This document shows positions 1 through 11,367 of a stretch of DNA of 64,000 nucleotides, piece by piece. The stretch covers positions 186,001 through 250,000 of the forward strand of contig MSJH02000820.1 of assembly GCA_001931875.2 (NCBI GenBank), written 5' to 3'. Within the stretch, counting starts at the first letter, position 1. Every line of letters begins with the position of its first letter. The notes under the pieces are model-generated. The model saw only the letters and a list, made by a program, of their open reading frames with translations. It was not told the origin of the DNA and ran no database searches. Source of the DNA: Byssochlamys sp. IMV 00236. Taxonomy: Eukaryota > Ascomycota > Eurotiomycetes > Eurotiales > Thermoascaceae. The position numbers and the translations under genes are program-made.

Positions 1-973
1 TCCCGGCACAGCTGACGAGCCAGTGAATCCCAAATAAAGCACATCATGGGCCTGATGGCCATTATCCGCTGTGATATTCCCATTGGGGAAACAAGCGGTG
101 GCCAGCGAGATCGATGCCTCGCCGGTATCTACACCGCCATTCGTATCTCCCCAGACGCCGTAAAACTAGATTTTAGAGGTAAAAAGTTAGATGGCTTTTC
201 CTTGTTACGTTTTGTTGAAAAAAAGCTTATTTTCAGGTATTGAAGTCTGCATTTTGTTCGTTGCTGGAGTATATGCAGAAATGACAAAAAGGGGTAAAGA
301 GGGGGGGGAGGGGGAAGACTCGTGTTAAGTATGTGCCGGCACGTACCAGCTGATTGTTACAGATCACAGCCATCACGCTCAATGGTCTCATGCCATGGGC
401 CCGTGGGTTGAAAGATGGGACGGCCCCTTCGTTCCCGAATACGATGTAGCTGTGGATGTTGGCGTTCAGGTCTGGTATACCATAGGACTGGGCGATGTTC
501 TTAAATGCAGTTTCCCCCTGGCCAGATGGGTCATTACCGCATCTCCCAACTGTGTTATTGGCGCCATCACAATCGACGTCCATATCGGCTAGGAGACGAT
601 GAGATCTAGGACCTGAGATGTATATGATGCCGCGTTTGCTGTAGTCACCGCAGTATGTGAAGCCGGCTAGTTATTCGCAGGGTATAAAGTCAGCATAAGT
701 TATATTCAAGAAATGGGAAAAGGGACGTATGTATGTACAATGTCCATGACCATCCTTGAACCCAGTTGCTAGGGGCATTCTACAGCCCGATCTCTGTGGA
801 GGCAGCAAGTCAGCAAAAGCACATCACACATCCCAAGATGAGAATACCTTCACTTCACGATAAAATGACCGTAGACGTAAAGGAATATCACGACCATCTA
901 CGCAAGTAGGGTAGCATGCCAGCAGGCAAATGAAGAAAAAGAACAGTCCGAGATGAAGTGTTTTCATATTCAT
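1..973 (-). CDS. GH75 endo-chitosanase, secreted (3' end outside window)
   Basis: Fungal glycoside hydrolase family 75 enzyme, expected to cut beta-1,4 bonds in chitosan outside the cell. My exon model on the minus strand is 973-848, 793-739, 666-347 and 165-1, giving 222 residues before the window edge. All introns are GT-AG and keep phase. Residues 1-27 form a signal peptide (MNMKT followed by a Phe/Leu-rich core). Family-typical stretches follow: [59 protein letters not shown] and [11 protein letters not shown], ending with an [12 protein letters not shown] segment. The Asp residues of the DVDCDG region lie where GH75 enzymes place catalytic acids (family knowledge). Start chosen at the first ATG of the signal peptide; a second ATG lies two codons downstream. 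The family call is secure; the exact N-terminal splicing is less so. Confidence 0.85.
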
Positions 974-2081
974 GTTGTCTCAAATCCTCAATAGAGTGTT
1001 GTAGAAGCAGAGTGTTGGTAAGTAGAGATCGGTTCCTAATTATACTCTTGTCTTGAATCAGGCTTCACTGTAGGAGAAAAGCATCCATGGGAACTATCTC
1101 GCCAGACCACGGTTATGGAGCCCAGATTTCTCATATTAGATGCGGCTGTCCAAGAGCATCATGGTACTATCCACAGTTCAGGGGTGATCTTAAGATCTTA
1201 TTATCATCCTTTAGTAATCTACCAGCATCTTTCTTGCCGAATCTAGCTTTATGCTGATGATACCAGGTTCCGGAAAAGCCTGAGCAGCTTTGGCTGCCTA
1301 AGCGGAAGCTTGATGGGCATTGAAAGAAAATCAGAAGAAAATGATGTTTATATACATTTGCAAGAAAGTATATACCGCCTATAGTACATGACAGATGTCA
1401 AGGAAAGATTGCATACCGCATAGCGCTCAAAACACGACCTTATAGCGGGAAACATAGTTCGACCGGCATGAACGCCCAGAGAAAAACACACACGCACCAA
1501 TACCATAACACCAAAGCTGCAAGAAATAAAAACCGAAACATGCCTGAATGGTCAGAGAAGGAGAAAGAAAGACAGAACATAATGATCATACCCTCCCACA
1601 ACTCACTATGTCCCAAAAGTATGCCGAGTCCGAGGTCAGAAGAAACCGTTGTGGTCCTGGTGTGCGTTCAAAGCCTTGGGTGGACAACAGAGGCAAAGTC
1701 TCCAAAATAGAACGAGAAATAGAAAAAAGGTCATGGTCTTCGTTGCATTTAAACACAGAATGTGGAAGTGAAGCTAAACCGTAACGCTAACGCCACAGGA
1801 TTGCACGCATGACGGCCTCGAGACAAACGACCTCCGTCTATAGACGTAGTAAAAAACAAAAAGAAAAAAAAAGGAGATGGGTTTCTAGAAGGCGTATAGG
1901 ATAACGTAAAGCTAGCCCGCTTGACTTCCTCAGAACACCAAGAGCCAGAAAGCGCAAGATGGCTGGAACACAAATCCTGAACCCATAATCTCGTGGACAG
2001 CGTCGCTAACTTCCAAAAATACCAGCCATTGCTATTACTGTGAACCTCCCACAGGGAGGCTTGCACAAGCAATTATATCAT
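974..2081. other. Intergenic: chitosanase upstream region and kinase 3' flank
   Basis: About 1.1 kb between two minus-strand genes. The part next to 974 should hold the chitosanase promoter, and the part next to 2081 the 3' untranslated region of the kinase gene. The open frames seen here (up to about 100 codons) are low in complexity and have no recognisable homologue. I see no RNA gene. Confidence 0.5.
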
Positions 2082-3692
2082 TCAAAACCCTTCCTCGCCA
2101 GCCTTGCACAACTTAATCTCCCGAACCCATTCGGATTTGAGAACCTGCGAGGCAGTGATGCGACGGGAAGGGTTCGGATCAAGAATGGAGTAGATGACGT
2201 TACGGCAACGGGCCTGTTGCATGTCAGTCTGGGAACCCTGATTGTACGCGGCTATCAGGCGGTTTTTTCTTACCCTGTGCAAGGTCTCAATGGGAGCGTA
2301 ACCGTCCTCATCTCTCCGACCTTCCAAATACCGGCGGTAGAACTCATCCTCCTCCTTACGGGCCAACCGCCAGAGATGTCTGCCAGTCCTCATTGCCATG
2401 TAAATGACACCGGTCGCCCAGACATCCACAGCTCTCGGGTCAAACTCCTTGTCCACGTATTCTTCAGGGGCAATATAGGGAGCAGACCCGCACAGACCGG
2501 CAGTCATGTGAGCTTCCTTCTCCCAGGCCATGCGAAAGCACTCGCCATTCCCAAAATCCGTGATTTTCAAGGCACCGTGAGTGGTCAGCAGTAGATTCTC
2601 CGGTTTCAGATCGCGGTGAGCGACTCCCATTTCGTGCATATATTCCACGCCACGCATCAACTGTTTGAAATAGCAATCTGCTTCAGCGACTTCAAGCTTT
2701 CCAGCGGCCAGGACCAGGGTATATAGATCACCTCCGGCGCAGTATTCCATGACCTCGCAGTAATCACCCTTGGAATCTTGGAGTAGATCGAGGGTGTGGA
2801 TGACATTAGGGTGACGCAGAGAAGAGGAGATGCAGAACTCTGAAGTCAGGCGCTTTTGATATTTCTTGGCCGTCTCCTGCGGCCGACGACGGAACTCCTT
2901 GACTGCGTAGAGTTGTTCCACTTTCGAGTCCTTAGGGTCCACCTTGTGGGATATACGGACGATGCCAAAGGCACCGCGTCCGACGATCTCCTGGCATTTG
3001 CCGTACTTGTCGACTAGGGATGCAGTTGCATTCGGACCTCCCTTCTTGTCCGCAGCCAGCTTATCCCGCTCCGTCTTCAGCTGATCGACCCATGTCTGCA
3101 TGAGCGATAGCTGTTGGTCGTCCACGTAGTCGTCCTTCTTTTTCCCGCCACCTAGCATGTCACGCAGCAAATTCGATAGTTTCTCTTGTCTCCGCGCGCT
3201 CTTCAGGAAGTGAGCATGAGAGCCGTCCTGGTATAATTCGAATCGTTTGTGGACAAGAGCGCCCTCTTTCTGGCCGAAGAAGCCAGGCTTCTTTTCGCCA
3301 TCGCCTTTCGTCGACGTCTGTCGCGAGGGGGGCTTGGAGTTGGGTTTGGAGGTTGGTCTGGACTGTCTTGCAGTACCATTGGCAGAGCCCTTGGCACTGT
3401 CAGATCCGCTATCTGACACTTGTTCCTTCGGGGGCTCTGGTTCCTTTTGTTCCCTGGGGGACGATTTTCCGGTCTGAGAGAACATGCGCGACAGGCGATT
3501 CGCCATACTAGCTTTGGGAGGCTTGGACGGAGAGGCCGATGGCAGGACATCACCGGTCACCGGAGCGCCCAGGTGAAGGTCCTCCACCGCGCGTGCTAGC
3601 TGCGGCTCTCCATCTCTGCGATCGTGTGAAGCCTGGGATGTCGCTGTTGAAGAGAGTGCGGAAGGTACAGGTGAAGCGGGCGGGGGAGTCAT
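2082..3692 (-). CDS. Ser/Thr protein kinase, Hal4/Sat4 (NPR/HAL5) type
   Basis: Intronless 536-residue kinase. The N-terminal 220 residues are low-complexity, rich in Ser, Pro and Lys. They contain the family-typical segment MANRLSRMF and a short region, HAHFLKSARRQEKLSNLLRD, conserved in this group. The kinase domain follows: glycine loop GRGAFGIV near residue 235, catalytic Lys in YAVKEF near 261, HRDLKPENLLL near 358, DFG in ITDFGNGECF near 377, then APEEY and DVWATGVIY. These residues are intact, so an active enzyme is expected. In yeast, Hal4 and Hal5 keep the Trk potassium transporters at the plasma membrane and affect salt tolerance; a similar role here is inference. The start is the only in-frame ATG before the conserved N-terminal motif. 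Its leader is long and rich in GA/CT. Confidence 0.88.
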   Translation of the reverse strand: MTPPPASPVPSALSSTATSQASHDRRDGEPQLARAVEDLHLGAPVTGDVLPSASPSKPPKASMANRLSRMFSQTGKSSPREQKEPEPPKEQVSDSGSDSAKGSANGTARQSRPTSKPNSKPPSRQTSTKGDGEKKPGFFGQKEGALVHKRFELYQDGSHAHFLKSARRQEKLSNLLRDMLGGGKKKDDYVDDQQLSLMQTWVDQLKTERDKLAADKKGGPNATASLVDKYGKCQEIVGRGAFGIVRISHKVDPKDSKVEQLYAVKEFRRRPQETAKKYQKRLTSEFCISSSLRHPNVIHTLDLLQDSKGDYCEVMEYCAGGDLYTLVLAAGKLEVAEADCYFKQLMRGVEYMHEMGVAHRDLKPENLLLTTHGALKITDFGNGECFRMAWEKEAHMTAGLCGSAPYIAPEEYVDKEFDPRAVDVWATGVIYMAMRTGRHLWRLARKEEDEFYRRYLEGRRDEDGYAPIETLHRVRKNRLIAAYNQGSQTDMQQARCRNVIYSILDPNPSRRITASQVLKSEWVREIKLCKAGEEGF

Positions 3693-4400
3693 GTGCGGTC
3701 GATCAGGCGGGGTCTGAGATTCAAAGGCACAGAAAAAGTGCCCCGAGGATGGAGAAGAGACAAGAGAAAAGGCGAATTAACACAGATTCAGCTCACACGG
3801 GAGGAGGAAGCTGAAGCTGTCGAGAGAAAATTGGCTTGGTGCGCCGCCCTGGGCGATGGGAGGTAAAAAACGGGAGGTTGTCTTGAGAGGCGTGGTCCAG
3901 AAGCGCGCCGCCAGAATCCGCCGGGGGGGTGGAGTGACGAAAGCGACACTGGGCACGAGAGCACCGCGCAACGAGGCACGGAATGCTCAGATGGGACGAG
4001 CCCTGTAAAGGGACGGTGCTGGCTGCACCCGCAAAACAAGGATTTTCTGGTTGTTCAAGTTGTTCTCTGTGTGTCGGGGGAGAAGATATCTATGTAGATG
4101 GTAGAGGGAGGGCGGAGCAGGTGTGTACTCGGTAGAAGGAAAAGGGTCCAGAGAGAAATGGACGGGCAAAGAGGATGGATGCGATGGGTGGCTGAATGAA
4201 ATAACTAATATGCCTTTTTGTGCCGGAAGGGCTTCAGCAAGAGAGAATGGGCCCCTTAACCTTACGGTCGAGGGTGGGAACCCCCAGCGGACGCCAGCCA
4301 GAGAGAAAGCTTTTTTTTTTTTTTTCTTTCGTCGAAAGGAGAGCAGCCAGCCCTTTGTCAGGATCGAGTAAGATAATTTACATGCTAGTCTAGTAGTGAA
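3693..4400 (-). promoter_or_regulatory. Leader and proximal promoter of the Hal4-type kinase gene
   Basis: Upstream of the kinase ATG (transcription runs leftward). It contains purine-rich runs on the plus strand, a T run at 4311-4325 and several short out-of-frame open stretches that could act as upstream ORFs. No TATA box is obvious. Limits are approximate. Confidence 0.35.
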
Positions 4401-7400
4401 CTAACAAATATGATTGTTACCCTTACGAGATTCTTCTTCTTCTTCCGCCTCCTCACGGTAATACCAAATCCCAAATCTTGTTAACTCTGGACTAATACCA
4501 GTGTAGCGAAGCCGGGCCTTACCTTACCATAACCGTACCGTACCTTACCGCCCTCCCTCGGCTGCCGCTGCCTGCCGGTTTCTGCTCGGTAATGAATTAA
4601 TTGTCTCAGTGGCAGATTAGTTAACTATCTGCTGCCTCGAGAGAGGAGGGGTCCAAACGATGGAGATTCCTCGGGGGAAAGCTTGAAACCTTCTGCTTTA
4701 GGGAATGCCTGGCGGCAACTTATTAATGATTTAGCCAGAGATCATACGGTTTCGTTACAACAGAGCAGCATATTATTAACTTAAGTTATTCGTTAATGAA
4801 TTACTCCGGGTGGCACGATTCATAACGGTCCTGCCCGGGTGACTGAATGCCTGACATCGGGTCATTCCATGCTCTCGACCTGTAACTACGTATGGTATAT
4901 GCTGTACATCCATACACCCATACATACTAACGAACTACTGCGAGTGTTCTCGACAAGATCGCGATGGTGTGACGTCGTTCGACAACCGACACAGAGGCAC
5001 CGGATCCCCAGCAACTGGAAGTTTCATTGAGGCTGTGCAAGCTCACGCGGTCTTATTCGAGGGTTTCCCGGGCACATTGACTCGTCCCCTCAAGGACGCT
5101 CTGCTACGGATCTTCGAACTGTGGCGGCGCTGGTGATTTGTCCCAATGAAAACACATCGTTTATAACTAAGTCCAAGTGCCGCCTTGATTTTATGTACAG
5201 TACATATATACAGTATGCACATGTAGTACGTACATACAGTACATACCTGTTCTGCAAGCCACGGCCATTCCTCAGTTCAAACAAGGGTTTTTGTATCCCT
5301 TAGACCGTATCAACTTCATGATATGCTGATTCCAATAATGAGCCAACGATTGATGTGATTATATTCGAAAAGAAGATGTCGTTTCCCTTTTCTCCGTGAC
5401 AGTGGCGTTTATTTCATATTGGTACGACGCGCCGACACTAGATCGTCAGCATATGGCGGGGTAGCATCGTCATCTTTCGTGCGCTGTGATTAATAGATAA
5501 CTAATGACTTCCAAGGCTGGCATGAAGGAGGAAACCTCAGATGACCGGCCGTGTCTCGAGCGATTAAGCGTATGGGCGTAGGCGGGGAAGCACGCGGGGT
5601 ACGGATGATTGTCTTGACTAAAGCGCCATTCTTCTTGTCTTCATTCCTTGACGGCCTCGTCCCGAGGACGGTCCTCTCTGGGCAATTAGTCCTTATTCAG
5701 TCATTGAAAAGACGGGGTCAAGATCCTTGGCCGAATGCACATGTCCCTTTTTGGGTGTCTGTCACAGACAAGCTCTGTGCGCGGAAGATGACCTGCACGT
5801 AGACATTCCCTTGACGCCCGCAACATAGTTGGTAATATTGGTATACATCTCACAGCAGCAGAAAATCTAGACCTGTTATTTGGAACCTTTTTATTTGCTT
5901 TTTTCTTTTTCTTTTTTCAACCTTGGCAGCTCCCACATTTAATCGAAGATGGTCGAGACCATCTGCCGTGAACTATTACTTGTACTATGGCTGAGTACAG
6001 TGTACCGCCGCCACTGCCGCCAGGGGTGGTGCCTCTATCAGCAGAGTATAGTAGATTTACTGGTGAACAACAATATCGAAACCGGAAATAACCGCCAGGC
6101 AAAGGAGATTATTATTATTTCTTGATCTCGTCATGAATCTTATCACGGTAATAATTCCCTTGGCAGGCATCTATCCGAACGACCGTGGTTTGACGTAGCC
6201 AGAGGTTGAGAACGAGGGATTTCTCAGAGCCTATCACCGTGGCTCCCTTGTCTCTTGGCTACCTTGTTCCATCCTGGTCATTATTCACCACCTCGGGACT
6301 GATCTGTATGCAATTATTACCAAAGATCATGACAACGGTGGATGCGCGAATATTGGTCGCATGCCGTGTCCCAGGAGCCCACCAGAATTTTGAATTATCC
6401 AAGAAGGGCGCCTGGAGGAGTACGTAGTACCATAGAGTAAGCTGTTAGCAGCAGCAAGCCTTTCCTGCCTGGGAAGGTTGAAAAGCAACGGTTTGTTTCC
6501 GTTCCGAGATCGCCGTGCCGTTTTCTTACTGGCAGCGTTAGCTTAGATGAAATGCCATGGCCGTCCGGCAAATGGCTGATCCTGGCAACTCTCCACGTTG
6601 GGACCGAAAAGACCCCAGCCACACCGCAACGATGCCAGTTCAGCTTATCAGACTAAGATCTTGAAGACACATGTGCGCGAGCGACCGGTTGTATGGTTGC
6701 GGCGGGTGTTGCGGTGAGCTCGTTTCCCGTGGTCTTTCGTTCGGGTAACAATAATAATGCTTGGTTGTGGTAAGTTGCTTCGCCCTGCGGTAGTGTCCGG
6801 AAGCCACAAGGGAGCGGCCGGACGATCGGGGCTCCGTTTTTAAGTTGAAGTGCCACAGATCCACAGGGCTACGTCGACTATCTAAGTGGGCATTAAATTA
6901 TCGCTGATGCATCATTGTGAGAAAACAACAATGTTATTATGGAGCTTACCTTTCCTACAAGTCACCTAGGTGGAAAAAAAAAAAAAAAGGAAATATCTAC
7001 TGTAGTAACTGTACCATGCATGAGACAGGTCGTCAGTCTTTCTGCGCCGCATCGACCATATGTACAGTAACTAGGTATGTACTGTACTTGCTATCAGCTC
7101 CCAGGTTACACCGTATCTACCATCCGACAGCGAGTAGAATGTTGCATTCTCCAACGTGAAGTCTAGAAACAGTTCGAGAGGCTCTCATATCTCATGTTGT
7201 TGACCTTCAAATCTCGTGTTTCTTTCCGGAAAAAGGACTAGGTGTCTTTTATCTCTTACATACCCTGCGCTTGCAGCGTCAGATCTAGCAAGCTGCGCCA
7301 GCACTACTTAACTGTGTGATCTTGGCGGCACTACTTTGAACACATAGTGGAGTAGCTCATGAATCGTTCAACACCGGCGTTGATTCGTCTCCCCTTCCTT

Positions 7401-8314
7401 TTTTTGTTAACTGGGTGTCCAGAAACACTACCGCACAGAAAATTATCTGCATTAACTACCCTATTATTAATAATAATAATCGGTGAGTGAGACTGGTTGA
7501 ATTGGGTATATAATAATCAGTTAACGGTCAAGTTCGAGGCACTGTACCTACCAGAGTCAGCGACTCAGCACAGATCATTTCAATAGTCAACGCCCCCTAC
7601 GGATGAGCCCCGTTTAAGTGCATACATACATACAACTGCGGCTGAAACCGCATATCGATTAATAAAACCTATCAAGAATAGTCTATCAGCCACAGAGAGC
7701 TATCTTTGGACGCCCTATGTCGCACAAAGCTGAATTTAACCGTTGGGAGGGGGGGGCGCTTGCATAGAAAATGAAAAAGTTAAGGTAGTCGGATTTGAAA
7801 TCTGTCGCATATCAAGGAACTTAGTCCCCTTGCTTTCAGGAACTACAGTACAAATTGCAGGGGAAGTTATCTGAAGTGTCTCACACCGCAGTGGTTAGGA
7901 TGAAGTGAGATGTTGTACAGTACAACAGGGCGCACAGTATGTGCAATAGGGTACAACAGCATGGGCGGCTGCTCTGCTGTGGCTGGAAATGCTACTTGCT
8001 TGCTTACTGCCCCACGAGCCGTCATGTACGAGTCGACCAACAGTACTCTGGAGCTGATAATACTTCCTTACTATCCAGTCTTGGCAGGAGATTACTACAG
8101 ATACTGAAGTAGATGATTTAATTTTCTAGATAACCTCGAGTGCAACTGGCAGTTATGCAAGGCTGGATACAAGCTACCTAGTTACCTAACTAACTAACTA
8201 GCAACGTCCAGCCCCTCCATTCAACATAACCACGAACATAATCCGTGAATAATATCTCTCACCTACAGGGTCTATCCCGTCATGAAAACAGCAGCAAGAA
8301 TCCCAAAAAAAAAA

Positions 8315-8333
8315 GTACATACATACATACATA
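8315..8333. repeat. (ACAT)n microsatellite
   Basis: Four to five direct copies of ACAT, preceded by an A run. A shorter ACAT tract lies near 7621. It sits in non-coding sequence. Confidence 0.7.
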
Positions 8334-8630
8334 GACCTATCTCACAAGCTCATAGGCAGTAAATTTTAAATTCAAAACTAAGCTGTCCCAGTTACTAACT
8401 AGTCAGTATCTAGCTCGTCACAGCATTTGCTCAAAGGAGAAAGTACATATATCAGTCGGGAAAAAAGCATCAAATTCAACATTAGCAGTAATAACATAGT
8501 TTCTTCGAATCTTGGCGTTCTAACTATTTATCATTTCGTTTCTGTTTTCAGCTTCCACTGACTGCTTGGCAAAATATCCGCGTCCGGCGAGGGAAGAGAG
8601 TGGTCAGTTCCTGGTTTGTTTCTTATTACA

Positions 8631-8646
8631 TACAGTATATACTGTA
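8631..8646. repeat. Perfect 16-bp palindrome TACAGTATATACTGTA
   Basis: Reads identically on both strands. It shares the TACAGTA core with many other short motifs in 5.2-9.0 kb. It could be a dimeric protein-binding site or chance within AT-rich DNA; there is no adjacent gene to assign it to. Confidence 0.6.
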
Positions 8647-9208
8647 GTTACGTGAATACGGACTTAAATATATAACTACTTGCTTAGATACGCTTTATGT
8701 ATATGCCTGTATGGTAGTACATACTTACCTAGGCATCTAAGGCGGGAGGGGATTTGATTATTCCCTTCAGCTTTTTTTCTGTTAATGTTCTTTTCTTGGC
8801 TATAAGATGGATATATACAGTGTAGTACTCATCTGTTCTCAACACAAAGGCACAGAAATGAAGGTAAGACGATTTCAATAAGCAATCGGAATCAGGACCC
8901 TGCCTACAGTACTAGATAGATTGTGTATAGACCAACAAATATGGACGATGACAAGTCAGCACCAATGGGAAACTATTGTCAAGTATATTACAGTACCTCG
9001 TACTCGCATTAAGATCAGGCCACCCCCTGGTCATAACAGTGCTGTGAACCAATGATGTATCGCGAGAAGAACTGTAGGTAGTTATCCTATAGGAGACATG
9101 TGAAGATTGCGTAGGACCATTGTACTACTGCTGGAAACAGATAACTTTTCAAAAGCTTGATTTTGCTGCTATCTTCCCCGTCCCTGATTATAAAGCTATC
9201 CTGTTAGT

Positions 9209-9860
9209 TTAGACAGGCATTGATGAAACACCCTTGTCATCCCAACACAAACGTTCGTTATCCATGTCGCGGGAACTGCCGCCAGTCCAATAGTAGGTGA
9301 GCAGTTTCTCCCCGTCGACATGCGGCATCGACTGGTCAAGGAGTATCGAACAGAGGGGAAACGACTCCCCTGTCATGTATGGAGTTCCGCTCATGCGGAC
9401 CATTCATGGTGGACTTTGGCCCCGAAATATTTTCTTTGTCCTTTTGTGATCGAAGACCGGTGCGGGATTTGACGCTTCCGCGAGTCAAAGAGACTGGCCT
9501 GATGAGTATGTCGACAGCTTCGAAACGATGGCATGGACATACACAGGGAATCCATATTTCCAACTTCCTCACGTCCGTAAACATGATATCTCCCATCAAA
9601 TGTTGAGCAACCAGAATCCTGCGCTATTGGGCGGAAATAGTCGTGGAAGCCCATAAGGGTAAAGGTCATAACGGTCATGACGCTTGTTGCCGCCCAAGTC
9701 CAACAGTCGATCCTTTTGCATCGCGGCAGATTCCATAGAGACGAGACTTATTGAAGATGCTGAGCGGTCGTTTCACCGTCTTTACATACGCGACGGGATA
9801 CCGCATCTGACGATCGCATAGACTCTGGATATCCTTTCATGTGTCCGGAACAAGAATCGC
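9209..9860 (-). pseudogene. Possible decayed gene or unresolved multi-exon gene
   Basis: On the minus strand, three overlapping open stretches in different frames read like pieces of one protein. An ATG near 9840 opens with MKGYPESMRSSDAVSRR. An open frame at 9678-9391 includes TFDGRYHVYGREEVGNMDSL. A third at 9403-9209 ends DMDNERLCWDDKGVSSMPV. A plausible donor (GTATGT) follows NMDSL, but I could not join the pieces by introns without a stop. I do not recognise the family. It may be a relic, an intron-rich hypothetical gene, or chance. Confidence 0.25.
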
Positions 9861-10050
9861 AGCGCAGGGTTAATGGTGAGAGTGCTTACGGGCGACGAGC
9901 GAACTTGCGATGTAGGTGCTTCGCGCCTCAGCTCGCAAGAGCCTTCTTTATCACTCGAACATATTGATCTTATGTCGCTGGCACAGATATTGCGAATAAT
10001 AATGTTGTCACCAGCATAAGCGTATTCGGTGCAAGTGCTGCTACAGGCAT

Positions 10051-10854
10051 TTAGGCAAGCACCCGAGTCTACAAAACAGTCAGATATCAGTGATCGACTT
10101 GCAGAACGGCAGTCCTGGAAAATGACAGGCTAACTGGTACATACCACAAACTGTTCGAGGGATTCCTCAAAAAGCTCATTGTTGACACCAACCCCACCAG
10201 GGTGCTCTATAGGTGACAGTGGATTCTTGACAACTGAAAAAAGCGAAGAGTTAGCATATGAACATAGACGCCTATCTGGACAAGACACATCGAACGTACC
10301 ATACTCCACGTAGAGGTTGACATAGATCTGCTGGAGGGCTATGCGCATGCTGGGTGATTTCGTGTCCGTGAGCATGACAAACTTGATATTCGTAGGCGTC
10401 TCGTAATAGTGCAATTTGTATTGGCTGGTGCGGTAGGAAATAAAACTAGTAACAAGAAGTTTATGTTAGCTGTATCCTTTTTACGCAGTGACCAGGAAAG
10501 CTTTGCTGAAACAGGAGTCTCACTTATCGTCTTCACCACCCAGCTTGCGCACCATATTCCGCAACGAGAAGACCGTGCCGAAGATCAGTTTGGCATCGTC
10601 ATCCGCGCTGCGGGGAGGGTGTCCGGGGCTCTTGGCCACTCCATTGCTCATAGCAGGTGTCTCAGACGTAGGACGCGATGGTTTGCTGCCAATGGACACT
10701 GGACGGGAAAGCCAGCGGCGACTGTAGATACACTCCGCTGCGACACGGGTTAGCACACGTGTTCGACCAAGTTGCATTCAGGGGGGCAGCGGGGAATCAG
10801 AGGGGTGATGTGTTTACCATGGCGGTCGAAAATGTAGAAGGAATAGACAGTCAT
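10051..10854 (-). CDS. bet5: TRAPP complex subunit Bet5 (TRAPPC1-like)
   Basis: Longin-fold subunit of the TRAPP tethering complexes, which activate the Ypt1/Rab1 GTPase in ER-to-Golgi and intra-Golgi traffic. Exons on the minus strand: 10854-10818, 10737-10524, 10445-10300, 10233-10145 and 10068-10051, giving 167 residues. The protein opens with the family-typical MTVYSFYIFDRHAECIYSR, then carries a variable loop rich in Ser/Pro. It continues with AKLIFGTVFSLRNMVRKL, YRTSQYKLHYYETPT and NIKFVMLTD, and ends NNELFEESLEQFVTRVLA. The last exon is only 18 bases and is supported by its phase and by the typical C-terminus. It is divergent from the CaMKK-like gene, with 513 bases between the two start codons. 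Confidence 0.9.
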
Positions 10855-11367
10855 GGCAGCAACGGTGAAACTAACGAGGACAGCCTTGATAATTGCACCA
10901 GCAACGGTAGCTGAAGAATCTCGAGAAGAGCTGGGAGTGGTTTGGATAGGAAAACAATAATGATGGTGTGCAACTGCGTGTCGGCGTCCCCGTGGGCGGT
11001 GAGAAGTCGAGAACACGTTGAGCGGAGGGGCGCCTAGTCTATCGATAGACAGCTCTTGGTCTACTCTAAGTCTCTAACTAATAGATGATAACTCTTTCTC
11101 ACTAAAGCTTGACTCGGTCGGAAATCTCTCCACGGGATTATCTAGAGAGACTAGGAGGGAGTCAATCCGACCGAGAAAGTCTCCGGCGGTGCACCCTTCG
11201 ATCGGCCTGTCCTTAAGTATCTTCCCCACACTTCAGCCTTACCATCTGAGCTGAGTACAACAGCTTGGCCCATATCGCAGCTGGAAACTCTCCAGTCCTT
11301 CTTCCAAGTAATTTCTTTCGCCCGGCGAACCTTCTAGCAGTGCCAGCTTGGTTGCTCCCGCAGTTCA
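10855..11367. promoter_or_regulatory. Shared promoter between bet5 and the CaMKK-like gene
   Basis: 513 bases between two divergently transcribed start codons. It contains a perfect 10-bp inverted repeat, CTCGGTCGGA at 11113-11122 and TCCGACCGAG at 11166-11175, separated by 43 bases. Core promoter elements are not obvious. Confidence 0.5.

Larger units (their letters stand above)
4400..10050. other. Gene-poor 5.6-kb region
   Basis: No open frame above about 95 codons and no spliced gene that I can assemble on either strand, apart from the possible relic at 9209-9860. The sequence is rich in ATAC/GTAC repeats, in runs such as (A)14 near 6975 and in TACAGTAC-like motifs. It should contain the distal promoter of the kinase gene on the left. 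On the right it borders the 3' end of bet5. A non-coding transcript or a very small multi-exon gene could be hidden here. Confidence 0.5.
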
